Below are positions 27,090-35,552 of a stretch of 36,371 bases of DNA, in pieces. The notes under the pieces were generated by a model. The model was not told where the DNA came from. It searched no databases and worked only from the letters and a program-made list of their open reading frames with translations. Within the stretch, counting starts at the first letter, position 1. The number at the start of each line of letters is the position of its first letter. Where the stretch lies: assembly GCA_025363115.1 (NCBI GenBank), contig JANYEN010000025.1, positions 1 to 36,371 of the forward strand, given 5' to 3'. The position numbers and the translations under genes were made by a program. Origin of the DNA: Alphaproteobacteria bacterium. GTDB lineage: Bacteria > Pseudomonadota > Alphaproteobacteria > Rickettsiales > Deianiraeaceae.

Positions 27090-30016
27090 ACTTGCTTAGC
27101 TTTTTGCAAGGCCTTTAATAAATAAGGTCCAGTTACACTTTCGGGGTTATTAGCAACTTCTTCGGGTGTGCCACTTGCAACAACATAGCCACCATCCATT
27201 CCTCCTTTTGGTCCTATATCAATTATATAATCGGCAGTTTTGATAACGTCTATATTATGCTCAATTACCAACATGCTATTGCCATAATCTACTAAAGTAT
27301 GCAATACACGCAATAATTTTCTTATATCTTCGCTATGCAAACCAGTAGTTGGTTCGTCTAAAACATATAAAGTATTGCCCGTAGATTTTTTAGCTAATTC
27401 TTTGGCTAATTTAACTCTTTGTGCTTCTCCGCCTGAAAGAGTGGTAGCCGATTGCCCCAATTTAATATACCCTAAACCTACATTTTTAAGCGCTAAAACT
27501 TTTTCATAAATTGCTGGAATAGGTTTAAAAAATTCACAACCTTCTTTAACCGTCATATTTAATACATCGGCAATGGACTTATCTTTATATTTAATTTCTA
27601 AAGTTTCTTTGTTATATCGCGATCCTTTGCATACTTCGCAACTTACATAAACATCGGGCAGAAAATGCATTTCAATTTTTAATACACCATCACCTTGACA
27701 ATTCTCACATCTACCTCCTTTAACGTTAAACGAAAAACGCCCAGGTTTATATCCCCTAGCTTTTGATTCAGGTAAAGCTGTAAACCAATCCCTAACTTGA
27801 CCAAAAACAGCGGTATAAGTTGCTGGATTAGAACGAGGGGTACGCCCAATTGGAGATTGATCAATTTTAATTACTTTATCGATATTTTCGGTATTTAAAA
27901 TTTTATCATGTAAGCCTGGCAATGCTCCTGACCCATTAATTTTTTTGGCTAAAGCCGCATAAATAGTATCTAAGACAAGGGTTGATTTGCCGCCTCCCGA
28001 AACACCAGAAACAGCCACGAACATGCCTAAAGGAATTTTAACATTAATATTTTTAAGATTATTTTCTCGGGCATTAATCACTTCAATACTTTGATTTTTT
28101 CCATATCTTCTTCTGGCTTTAGGAACTTCTATAAACTCTTTACCCGATAAAAATTTACCAGTAATACTCTCTGGGGTATCCATAATTTCTTGTAATGTTC
28201 CTTGAGCTACAACATATCCCCCATCTACTCCTGCCCCAGGACCAATATCAATAATATGGTCTGCCGCTAGCATTGTTTCTTCTTCATGTTCTACCACAAT
28301 TACAGTATTACCCAAATCACGAAGCCTGCGTAAAGTGCCAATTAATTTATCGTTATCCGAAGGATGCAAGCCAATCGAAGGTTCATCTAAAACATAAATA
28401 ACCCCACATAAACCTGATCCAATTTGAGAAGCAAGTCTTATCCGTTGCGATTCTCCCCCCGAAAGAGTGGTAGCACTACGACTTAAAGTTAAATATTCTA
28501 ACCCTACATCTTGCAAAAAAATGAGTCTGCTAATTATTTCTTTAATAATAGGTTTTGAAATAGTTTTGTTAGTTTCAGATAAATGGTTAGCTAAGTCTTT
28601 AAACCATTCTATAGATTTAGAAACACTAAAACTAGCTAGTTCTCCAATATTTAGCCCATTAACTTTAACCAATAATGATTCTTTTTTAAGACGATAACCT
28701 CGGCATTCTCGGCAATGGGTTTCTATTTGATACCTATCCGTTTCTTCGTTATGATCGTCATTATTTGAAAGAATTCTGCCTACGTCTTCAGCTACCCCAC
28801 CAAAGCTTTTTTTAATTTTATTAGTTTCTAAATCGGTTTCAAAATAAAATTCTATAACCTCTCCTTTGCTACCATAAATTATCATATCTTGAATATTTAG
28901 CGGTAAATCTTTAAAAGAGACATTTATTTCAAATTTATAATGTTTTGCTAAACTTTTTAAAACTTGACGATAATACTTAGAATTATTGTCGTGCCAAAGT
29001 TTAATTGCTCCTTCTTCTAAACTTAAGGTATTATTAGGTACTATCGCATCGATATTAAAAGCTATTTCAGTACCTAATCCGCTACACGCCTTGCAAGCTC
29101 CATGCGGACTGTTAAACGAAAAAATTCTAGGCTCCAATTCTTCTAATGTAAAATCAGAAACTAAACACATAAATTTTTCCGAAAACTTAACAGTATCATT
29201 TTTTTTAACAATTTTACCAGTACTAAATTTGAATTCCTTAATTTCAGGGGGTAGCTCAACAATATCTATACACATTATGCCGTCGGCAACCAATAAAGCT
29301 TTTTCTACAGAATCACTAAGTCGGTTTCCCAAGGTTTCCACAATAATAATTCTGTCTATAATTACTTCAATTACATGGGATTTGTTTTTTTCTATAACTG
29401 GGATTGTATCTAATTCTTTTAATTCTCCGTCAATTTTAATTCTTTGATAACCTTGTTTTTTTAAATCCATTAGTTCTTTAGTATGTTCCCCTTTTCTTCC
29501 CCTTATTATTGGGGCGCAAATTCTTATTTTAGTACCAATTGGTAACTGAGAAATAATTTCATTAATTTCCGAGGCACTATGACTAACAATAGGTTCTCCA
29601 GTTGCAGGAGAATAAACAGTACCTGCCCTTGCATACATTAATCTTAAATAATCATAAATTTCGGTAATTGTAGCAACTGTCGACCTTGGATTATTCGAAG
29701 TAGTTTTTTGGTCAATTGAAATTGAAGGAGATAAGCCATAAATTGAATCTACATCTGGCTTAGAATTTTGCGAAATAAATTGCCTGGCATAACTTGATAA
29801 GCTTTCTACATAACGTCGTTGCCCTTCGGCATAAATAGTATCAAACGCTAAAGAAGATTTACCACTGCCGCTTGGACCAGTAATTACGATTAATTTATTT
29901 TTTGGTATAGTAATGTCAAAGTTTTTTAATACATGCTGCCTAGCTCCTTTTATGATAATATTATCCTGAAAATTTAAATCGGAGCGAGTTACTGGGGTTT
30001 TTATTTTTTGGGTCAT
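27083..30016 (-). CDS. uvrA: Excinuclease ABC subunit A
   Basis: UvrA is the damage-recognition ATPase of nucleotide excision repair. The 977-residue product has two ABC ATPase modules: first Walker A GPSGSGKSS (47-55) and signature LSGGESQRIRLA; second Walker A GVSGGGKST and signature LSGGEAQRVKLA, each followed by VLDEP. The second zinc module (CENCQGDG ... SCEVCKGSRY) is intact. In the first module the leading Cys pair reads CLVS, a form I recall from other alphaproteobacterial UvrA, so I do not treat it as damage. A short C-terminal tail ends ALQKAKQVQ. It converges with the small membrane gene and lies downstream of the prepilin-like gene on the same strand. Confidence 0.98.
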   Translation of the reverse strand: MTQKIKTPVTRSDLNFQDNIIIKGARQHVLKNFDITIPKNKLIVITGPSGSGKSSLAFDTIYAEGQRRYVESLSSYARQFISQNSKPDVDSIYGLSPSISIDQKTTSNNPRSTVATITEIYDYLRLMYARAGTVYSPATGEPIVSHSASEINEIISQLPIGTKIRICAPIIRGRKGEHTKELMDLKKQGYQRIKIDGELKELDTIPVIEKNKSHVIEVIIDRIIIVETLGNRLSDSVEKALLVADGIMCIDIVELPPEIKEFKFSTGKIVKKNDTVKFSEKFMCLVSDFTLEELEPRIFSFNSPHGACKACSGLGTEIAFNIDAIVPNNTLSLEEGAIKLWHDNNSKYYRQVLKSLAKHYKFEINVSFKDLPLNIQDMIIYGSKGEVIEFYFETDLETNKIKKSFGGVAEDVGRILSNNDDHNEETDRYQIETHCRECRGYRLKKESLLVKVNGLNIGELASFSVSKSIEWFKDLANHLSETNKTISKPIIKEIISRLIFLQDVGLEYLTLSRSATTLSGGESQRIRLASQIGSGLCGVIYVLDEPSIGLHPSDNDKLIGTLRRLRDLGNTVIVVEHEEETMLAADHIIDIGPGAGVDGGYVVAQGTLQEIMDTPESITGKFLSGKEFIEVPKARRRYGKNQSIEVINARENNLKNINVKIPLGMFVAVSGVSGGGKSTLVLDTIYAALAKKINGSGALPGLHDKILNTENIDKVIKIDQSPIGRTPRSNPATYTAVFGQVRDWFTALPESKARGYKPGRFSFNVKGGRCENCQGDGVLKIEMHFLPDVYVSCEVCKGSRYNKETLEIKYKDKSIADVLNMTVKEGCEFFKPIPAIYEKVLALKNVGLGYIKLGQSATTLSGGEAQRVKLAKELAKKSTGNTLYVLDEPTTGLHSEDIRKLLRVLHTLVDYGNSMLVIEHNIDVIKTADYIIDIGPKGGMDGGYVVASGTPEEVANNPESVTGPYLLKALQKAKQVQ

Positions 30017-30135
30017 TTTATGATATAAATTTAGTGCAAAGAATTGTTCGTGATAAAGGTTTTAATTGTAAAGAAAAAAATAGATTAAAACATGTTTTTA
30101 CATATGTTAACTATAAATAGTTTTTTTATTATAAA

Positions 30136-31650
30136 TTAACTTAGAGTAAAAGTCATCGATGTAATGCATCCAGTTTTATCTGCTTTATTACCAAGTTTAT
30201 ATTGTGCAGAACTTAGATTAGAAGGCAGGGGAACATTTGAATCATTACACCAATTGGGATTTGGAGAGGTATTTGATTCTCCAAAGGTACCAGTTGCCTG
30301 ATCCCATCCTTTTGTTGAAATAATTGACCCAGTTAAAGGAAGTCCATCATCATATTTTTGGTCAATTTTAAAAGCCATTTTTGAAGATATTGATGGAAAA
30401 GAAGGATTAGCTTTTAAAAGATCGGTCGACTTAAACGAACTATTAAATAGCATGCTATTGCTTGCCTGGATTGTTGTTAAAGATTGGGTTAGTTGAGCCG
30501 CGTAATTTGGTCCAGTAGATATTAAATTTGCAACTTGACCAGATAAAAGACTACAATTACTACTGCAACCAGCAGACAAATTAGACATTAAACTAGAAAG
30601 ATTACTATACGCAGTATTAGCATTGGTAGCGGCGGTTGTTGCATTGTTTATTGCCACAGTTGTAGAAGAGCCAATTAGAGAGCTTGATGCCAAAAGAGAA
30701 GTGGCAGTGGAAGCCGTTATTATTGCATTTCTACTAAGAGTTAAGTCATTTAATATTGAATTAACAGAATAGCATAACCAACCAATTGCATTAGAATTAC
30801 CGCAACCGCCATTTGTTTGAAAATAATAATATGAACTTCCACAATTACCGCTCAACTGATAGCAGTTTGCAGGATTTGAAATATTGTTTAAATCGTATAC
30901 AAGATTATTAATAGCAGTTTGTGCATCAGTGGTAGTGGTATTTGCATTTGTAACACTTGTTGGAGTTATTGCATTTGCGGTATTTATTAAATTATATCTG
31001 TTTTTATAAGCATAAAAACTAATGTTTCGTGCCCCAAAAAGAGTAATTAATATATCTGAACCACTTAAATTGGGTCCCAAAATAGTATTATTAATGGATT
31101 GATTATAAGTGCTATAAGTTATTCCAATATTCTTATCAAAAGATACTTTAGGCAAAGAGATTCCTATGTCATTGCCAATATCTAAGTATTGCTGAGTATT
31201 AACAGCTCCAGTATTAGTTAAGAGAGAACATTGAGCAGGAATTGTGATATCGGGATTACTAAAAAGTTTTTTATCTATAATTGAAGAAAGGAACATTTGA
31301 CGAAATCCATCTCTAGAATCGCAGCCGATAACAACTCCATCTTGAGGCGAAGAAAAATTATAACCTAAAGTTGTACTAGGATCGGCATATTGAAATCGAT
31401 ATTTTGCTTGTTCGGCACCACTGACGGCTAATCCTGAAATTGTAATATCTCCAGGTAAAGCACCATATACATTATTAAATGTAGTGATTGCTTGCTTATA
31501 ATATAGTAAATTTTGATATAATTGATTACTTTTTACAGCATCAATTAAATTTTTAGATGCTATTATTACAAGCAAAATACAACTAGATATTACTACAACA
31601 ATTGATATTTCTATAATTGTAAAACTTTTTTTGTGCTTAGGCATCAGCAT
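30136..31650 (-). CDS. Large prepilin-like (type IV pilin/type II pseudopilin N-terminus) surface protein
   Basis: A 504-residue protein whose N-terminus is a class III signal: a short basic leader MLMPKHKKS, then FTIIEISIVVVISSCILLVII, with Glu at position 5 after the expected cut (residue 14) and a hydrophobic helix. The usual Gly before the cut is Ser. Next comes YKQAITTFNNVYGALPGDIT, a region typical of pseudopilin-like proteins (ALPGD). The long remainder is Ser/Thr/Asn/Ala-rich with about a dozen cysteines (e.g. CYQLSGNCGSS, GCSSNCSLL), suggesting disulphide-stabilised export. Classical pilins are 140-180 residues, so this is about three times as long. No pilus assembly genes are near. 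It is preceded by an (AG)11 tract that could vary its expression. Confidence 0.7.
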   Translation of the reverse strand: MLMPKHKKSFTIIEISIVVVISSCILLVIIASKNLIDAVKSNQLYQNLLYYKQAITTFNNVYGALPGDITISGLAVSGAEQAKYRFQYADPSTTLGYNFSSPQDGVVIGCDSRDGFRQMFLSSIIDKKLFSNPDITIPAQCSLLTNTGAVNTQQYLDIGNDIGISLPKVSFDKNIGITYSTYNQSINNTILGPNLSGSDILITLFGARNISFYAYKNRYNLINTANAITPTSVTNANTTTTDAQTAINNLVYDLNNISNPANCYQLSGNCGSSYYYFQTNGGCGNSNAIGWLCYSVNSILNDLTLSRNAIITASTATSLLASSSLIGSSTTVAINNATTAATNANTAYSNLSSLMSNLSAGCSSNCSLLSGQVANLISTGPNYAAQLTQSLTTIQASNSMLFNSSFKSTDLLKANPSFPSISSKMAFKIDQKYDDGLPLTGSIISTKGWDQATGTFGESNTSPNPNWCNDSNVPLPSNLSSAQYKLGNKADKTGCITSMTFTLS

Positions 31651-31666
31651 ATGATATATGTATATT

Positions 31667-31695
31667 ATTTTATTAACTAATAATTTAAAAGTTAA
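31667..31695 (-). promoter_or_regulatory. Candidate promoter of the prepilin-like gene
   Basis: On the minus strand TTAACT (31695-31690) and TAAAAT (31672-31667) are separated by exactly 17 bases, and the -10 box ends 16 bases before the ATG at 31650. The -35 box directly touches the (AG)11 repeat. Spacing is good, but the short leader and AT-rich context leave doubt. Confidence 0.4.
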
Positions 31696-31717
31696 GAGAG
31701 AGAGAGAGAGAGAGAGA
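31695..31717. repeat. (AG)11 dinucleotide microsatellite
   Basis: An uninterrupted run of eleven AG units (CT units on the coding strand of the prepilin-like gene) followed by one more A, in an intergenic stretch 45 bases upstream of that gene's ATG. It is the only clean dinucleotide repeat of this kind I noticed in the window. Such tracts mutate by slipped-strand mispairing. The rest of 31718-31896 is AT-rich and I see no gene in it. Confidence 0.97.
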
Positions 31718-31896
31718 TAAGAGTTTTGTATACATACTAATAGTATTATTTATTATATTATAAACAGTATTTTAGTTGCATTTAAGTAAAAATCAATAAA
31801 ACTTTATTACCAATTGAAAATGCCGTAATTAAGTATTTAAATTTTTGCAAAATAAAAGATTTTTTTGTATAAATGTTTAATAAAATTAATTATTTA

Positions 31897-33324
31897 TCAA
31901 CCACCAAAAGTAATTTTATTCTTTAACAATTGTTCACGGCTTTTTATTTTAGTTCGCAAATATTCCATTGGTCTATCGCCTTTAACTCGGTTGCAATTGG
32001 CGCACAAAAGTTGATAATTTTCATAATAATCGCCTCCACCTTTGGCTTTAGGCACAACGTGATCAACCTCAAAATGCCAAATTTCCATTTCAACATTGCA
32101 GGCGTTACATAAGCTATTTTGTTGTTTAAATAGACGTTCTTTGACATTTTTATTGGTAATTAATTCAATTTTAATATCGGTTCTTTGCGGAATATCGGTT
32201 CTATGAATAAAATCTAAATTGGATTTATTTGATTTAGCAAATTTGCCAAGTGTATCTAATCTATCAGCTAATATTTCTACTGCTTTTGTTTCTATATCAA
32301 TACCAATCCATTTTCTTTTTAAATTTCGTGCCGAAACACACGTGGTGGCACATCCGCAAAAAGGGTCTAAAACGGTATCTCCTTCTTTGCTACTGGCTTT
32401 TATTATGCGGTCTAACAATGCTAAGGGTTTTTGAGTGGGATAACCCGTGCGTTCTTTACCCGTTGCCCTTGGAATATCAACCCAATTATTATCAATTGGC
32501 TTACCTTTATAATCATCTAAATATTTTCTTCTTTCTAATTTTCCATCCAAAGTTATAACCACATTACCTAACTTATATTCTTCTTCTAACCTTTCTTTAC
32601 TTAATCTCCAACCCGACGAATGTGGATTTTTAAAGCCTCGCCACTCGTAACATAAATTTGGTCTTGCCCCCATTGTTTTAGAACAATAAATTGGAGTTGC
32701 TGTATTATATCTTTTACCGTTTTCATCTATTTTAGGAAACGTATTTAAAATTTCTAAACTATTGGCTTCAATGCCATGATTTATGTTTAAATAAAAATTA
32801 TTAGACTTGCTATAAAATAATATAGTATCGGTATTTGCGCCAAATTTTTTACTTTCAAACTGACTTCCTTTGCCACTGCTATAATTTCGGTGCCAAATAA
32901 TCTCATTCCTAAAATTATTCTTACCAAATATTTCATCTAAAATAAGTTTTAAATAATGGCTTGCTGTTGGGTCGCAATGCAAATAAAAACTGCCAGTTTC
33001 TTTTAAAATTCGGTGCATTTCAATAATTCGCTGAGTCATATAAACGCAATAAGCCAACATGTCTTTGCCTCCAATCCCTTCAATTGACTGAATAAATCTA
33101 ACCAAAAAAGGATATTTTTCGATAAGTTTATCTAAATACGATTCATTTACATCTTGCCATGTCCACATATCTTTAAAGCTGGTTCCCGCTGCCTTGCTAC
33201 CAATTGGCGCTGAATACATTCTCTTGGAATTAAATGGCGGATCTAAATATATTAAGTCAACTAATTCACTATTTAAACCGTGCAAAATAAATAAATTATC
33301 GTTGGTATATAAAGTATTTGTCAT
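31897..33324 (-). CDS. DNA methyltransferase fused to HNH endonuclease domain
   Basis: A 475-residue fusion. Residues 1 to about 350 are a beta-class amino-methyltransferase (N6-adenine or N4-cytosine): catalytic motif IV DLIYLDPPFNS (Asp28-Phe31) comes first, and the SAM-binding motif VLDPFCGCATTC (from Asp320) comes late, preceded by GYPTQKP. Residues about 395-465 are an HNH nuclease: CNACNVEME, FEVDHVVPKAKGG (Asp421-His422), then CANCNRVKGDR, giving paired CxxC zinc ligands around the HNH core. Both active-site sets look intact. The gene is alone on the minus strand between rpoZ (divergent) and the prepilin-like gene. It could be a one-protein restriction-modification unit, an orphan methylase with a nicking partner, or a phage-derived defence gene. 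Confidence 0.9.
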   Translation of the reverse strand: MTNTLYTNDNLFILHGLNSELVDLIYLDPPFNSKRMYSAPIGSKAAGTSFKDMWTWQDVNESYLDKLIEKYPFLVRFIQSIEGIGGKDMLAYCVYMTQRIIEMHRILKETGSFYLHCDPTASHYLKLILDEIFGKNNFRNEIIWHRNYSSGKGSQFESKKFGANTDTILFYSKSNNFYLNINHGIEANSLEILNTFPKIDENGKRYNTATPIYCSKTMGARPNLCYEWRGFKNPHSSGWRLSKERLEEEYKLGNVVITLDGKLERRKYLDDYKGKPIDNNWVDIPRATGKERTGYPTQKPLALLDRIIKASSKEGDTVLDPFCGCATTCVSARNLKRKWIGIDIETKAVEILADRLDTLGKFAKSNKSNLDFIHRTDIPQRTDIKIELITNKNVKERLFKQQNSLCNACNVEMEIWHFEVDHVVPKAKGGGDYYENYQLLCANCNRVKGDRPMEYLRTKIKSREQLLKNKITFGG

Positions 33325-33350
33325 AAATATTTATCAAACTCAATTATTTA

Positions 33351-33381
33351 TTGACAATAAAAAATCAAAAATCAACATTAT
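33351..33381 (+). promoter_or_regulatory. Candidate promoter for rpoZ-rsmD
   Basis: A perfect -35 hexamer TTGACA at 33351-33356 and CATTAT at 33376-33381, with a 19-base spacer (a bit long). It is 28 bases before the rpoZ ATG. Confidence 0.4.
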
Positions 33382-33409
33382 TAGCATTAAATATTAATAT
33401 ATTATATAA

Positions 33410-33790
33410 ATGGCTCGCATAACAGTTGAGGATTGTCTAAAAATTGTACCCAACCGCTTTGAATTAATAGTATTGGTTAGTCAAAGAGCGCAAGCAATAT
33501 TATCTGGTAGCAAACCTTTAGTTGAACGTGACGACAAACCTATTGTTTTGGCATTACGCGAAATTGGAGAAGGCAAAATTGACCCCACTGTTTTATATAA
33601 TGCAATTGTACAAAAATATACCCAGCATGATTCAACGGCTCCTAAGCCTAGCTCGCAATTTAATATGAGTTCGTTTTTTGGAATGAAAGATTTTCAACCT
33701 GACGAAGCTGACATGGAATTAACTAAATCTAAGGGCTTAGAAATTGATAGCAGTATGTTTGCGGATCAAAATTTAGAAGTTGACGATTAA
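33410..33790 (+). CDS. rpoZ: RNA polymerase omega subunit
   Basis: Omega helps assemble and stabilise RNA polymerase. The 126-residue product begins MARITVEDCLKIVPNRFELIVLVSQRAQAILSG, the classic omega N-terminus with the RA-Q-I segment, followed by KPIVLALREIGEGKI. The C-terminal ~50 residues (Ser/Phe/acid-rich) are a lineage-specific tail. Its stop codon directly abuts the rsmD start, so the two are probably translationally coupled. Confidence 0.96.
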   Translation: MARITVEDCLKIVPNRFELIVLVSQRAQAILSGSKPLVERDDKPIVLALREIGEGKIDPTVLYNAIVQKYTQHDSTAPKPSSQFNMSSFFGMKDFQPDEADMELTKSKGLEIDSSMFADQNLEVDD

Positions 33791-34372
33791 ATGAGAATTA
33801 ATTTTGGTCTTTTTAAAGGCAAAAAATTAACCTATAATGTTCCGTTAGATATACAAAAAGCGGTTAGTCCAACATCATCAGTAGTAAAAAGTGTTTTATT
33901 TAATTTGCTAGCTCATAGCTCAGTATTGCCTAAATTTTCTTTTGCTGATTGTTTTATTGCTGATTTTTGTTGCGGTACTGGTGGGGTGGGATTTGAGTTT
34001 TTATCACTTGGCGTAGCAAATTGCACCTTTGTCGACGAACATTTTCTTAATTTGGAAAGTATTCAAACTAACGCAGTAAAATTACAAATATCCGATAAGA
34101 TAATAACCAAAGCAGTAGATATTTTAAATGCTTCTTTAGCTCAAAAAAAAATAGAGGGCAAGTTTGATATAATTTTTATTGATCCCCCTTATAATAAAAT
34201 TAATCAGATATTGCCTGCTTTTTTTGCTTTAGTAAAATCAAAAGAATTGCTTAAAGAAGGCGCAATTATAATTGTTGAAACAAATATCGATATAAACCCA
34301 GAAGGCTTTGAAATAATATTAAAAAGAGCGGTTCGCAAAGATAGGTTTTTATTTTTTCTAAAACAGATATAA
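33791..34372 (+). CDS. rsmD: 16S rRNA (guanine966-N2)-methyltransferase RsmD
   Basis: RsmD methylates G966 of 16S rRNA using SAM. The 193-residue product has MRINFGLFKGKKL, the substrate-binding SPTSSVVKSVLFNLL segment (family: RPT...RE.LFN.L), SAM motif I FCCGTGGVGFEFLSLG, and the catalytic FIDPPYNK motif ([ND]PPY). Length is normal. It starts one base after the rpoZ stop and is followed by a hairpin terminator. Confidence 0.93.
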   Translation: MRINFGLFKGKKLTYNVPLDIQKAVSPTSSVVKSVLFNLLAHSSVLPKFSFADCFIADFCCGTGGVGFEFLSLGVANCTFVDEHFLNLESIQTNAVKLQISDKIITKAVDILNASLAQKKIEGKFDIIFIDPPYNKINQILPAFFALVKSKELLKEGAIIIVETNIDINPEGFEIILKRAVRKDRFLFFLKQI

Positions 34373-34376
34373 AAAA

Positions 34377-34412
34377 ATCCCTAACAAATATAGTAAGGGA
34401 TAAATTTTTATA
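34377..34412. terminator. Rho-independent terminator (bidirectional) after rsmD
   Basis: ATCCCT at 34377-34382 pairs with AGGGAT at 34396-34401, extended by an inner AC/GT pair beyond an A-A mismatch. A T-run follows on the plus strand (34405-34409) and an A-run precedes it (34371-34377, T-run on the minus strand). It sits between convergent rsmD and the outer-membrane gene, serving both. Confidence 0.75.
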
Positions 34413-34442
34413 TTAAAAGTAAAAAATTATGCAAATTATAAA

Positions 34443-35456
34443 TTAAACATGAAACAACACACTTGCCATAATAGTTCCATTTATGGCGGCAGTTCCATTA
34501 GCACCCAACATGTTCATTCTTGCATCAACACGTAATGATAAATGGTCAGCTATATAACGTTGATAAGCAAGACCTATTTCTGGAGATATAATAATATTTG
34601 TAGATTTAGTAGTATTAGTTCCACGCTCAATATCGGTAGTATTTACTCCCGTAGAGCCAGTACTGACACTATAGCCTAATGTTTTATCAATAACAGAGGT
34701 ATTATATATACCAACAGCAATACCTGCCATTAGAATTATTTTATTTTTATCTCCATATTTACCAAATATTTCTTCATCAAGAATATAACCAACTGTTGCT
34801 CTAAAAGTGTTCATACTTGCAGTTGATATTGATTCGTAGTGGTCAGTTATAGTTCTGTTACCACTTACAATCGGAACATCGAATATTCCTCCACCCGAGC
34901 TATCGATTATGCTTCCGTGTCCGCTAAATTCAAATAATATTTTTTCGTTTACCGCAAAGCCAATAATACCGCCCAATTGATGAAAAGTGTTTGGCAAAAC
35001 ATTATTTGCATTTGTTGTACCTTGTAAATTGTATCCAAAATTGTTAACAGAAGAAAGTGTATTTTGACGATATAAAGAATCTCCATAATTAGCCACATTA
35101 AACGCATAACCTAGACCAAAATATGGTCTAATAGATATATCCTTACCCAATATATTAAAATCCATTAGCCCAGAAACAAAAGAATGTTTTTTATTTTTTA
35201 TTCCAGCGGTATTGGTTAATATTCCTTCAGAAAAAGAAAGTTTTTTATCTTCATATGGATCGTTTTTAACACTATTAACGGCAACTATCGGATTAGATTT
35301 TTGTTTATTTATTGTTTGCTCTAAGCTTATTATCTTTTTATTAGAACTGACTAATGCTAGCTTTAATTATGCAATTTGTGAATTATAAACATCTTTAGCA
35401 TTTACTGGAGTTATGTTTAATGCAAAACAAAAAAGTAACAGAGTTAATGACTTCAT
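34443..35456 (-). pseudogene. Outer-membrane beta-barrel protein gene interrupted by an in-frame TAA
   Basis: From the ATG at 35456 the frame reads MKSLTLLLFCFALNITPVNA, a good Sec signal peptide, then KDVYNSQIA and a TAA at codon 30 (35369-35367). The same frame then continues without further stops to 34443: a short helical linker LEQTINKQK, then a barrel rich in alternating strands (IRPYFGLGYAFNVANYG, AGIAVGIYNT, ISPEIGLAYQRY) ending ASVLFHV, with a terminal-strand-like pattern. The total is 337 codons. The part after the stop (ORF from 35165) lacks a signal peptide and could not reach the outer membrane by itself. A single C-to-T change (CAA to TAA) would explain it. Either the gene is freshly dead, the stop is suppressed, or it is a sequencing error. 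Confidence 0.7.
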
Positions 35457-35552
35457 ATACAAATTGATAAAAATATTATTATTAATTTATGTATATTTGT
35501 AATTGTATTTAAAGTCAATATGTTTTTATGGTTGTTTAAAAAATTCTTTTTT

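Noticed and set aside
29088..29195. Lost cysteine in the first UvrA zinc module (CLVS)
   Set aside because: I recall the same CxVS form in other alphaproteobacterial UvrA proteins, so it is probably lineage-typical.
30087..30098. Palindrome AAAACATGTTTT upstream of uvrA, considered as an SOS (LexA) operator
   Set aside because: It does not fit the alphaproteobacterial LexA box (GTTC-N7-GTTC), and the nearby GTTC at 30047 lacks its second half.
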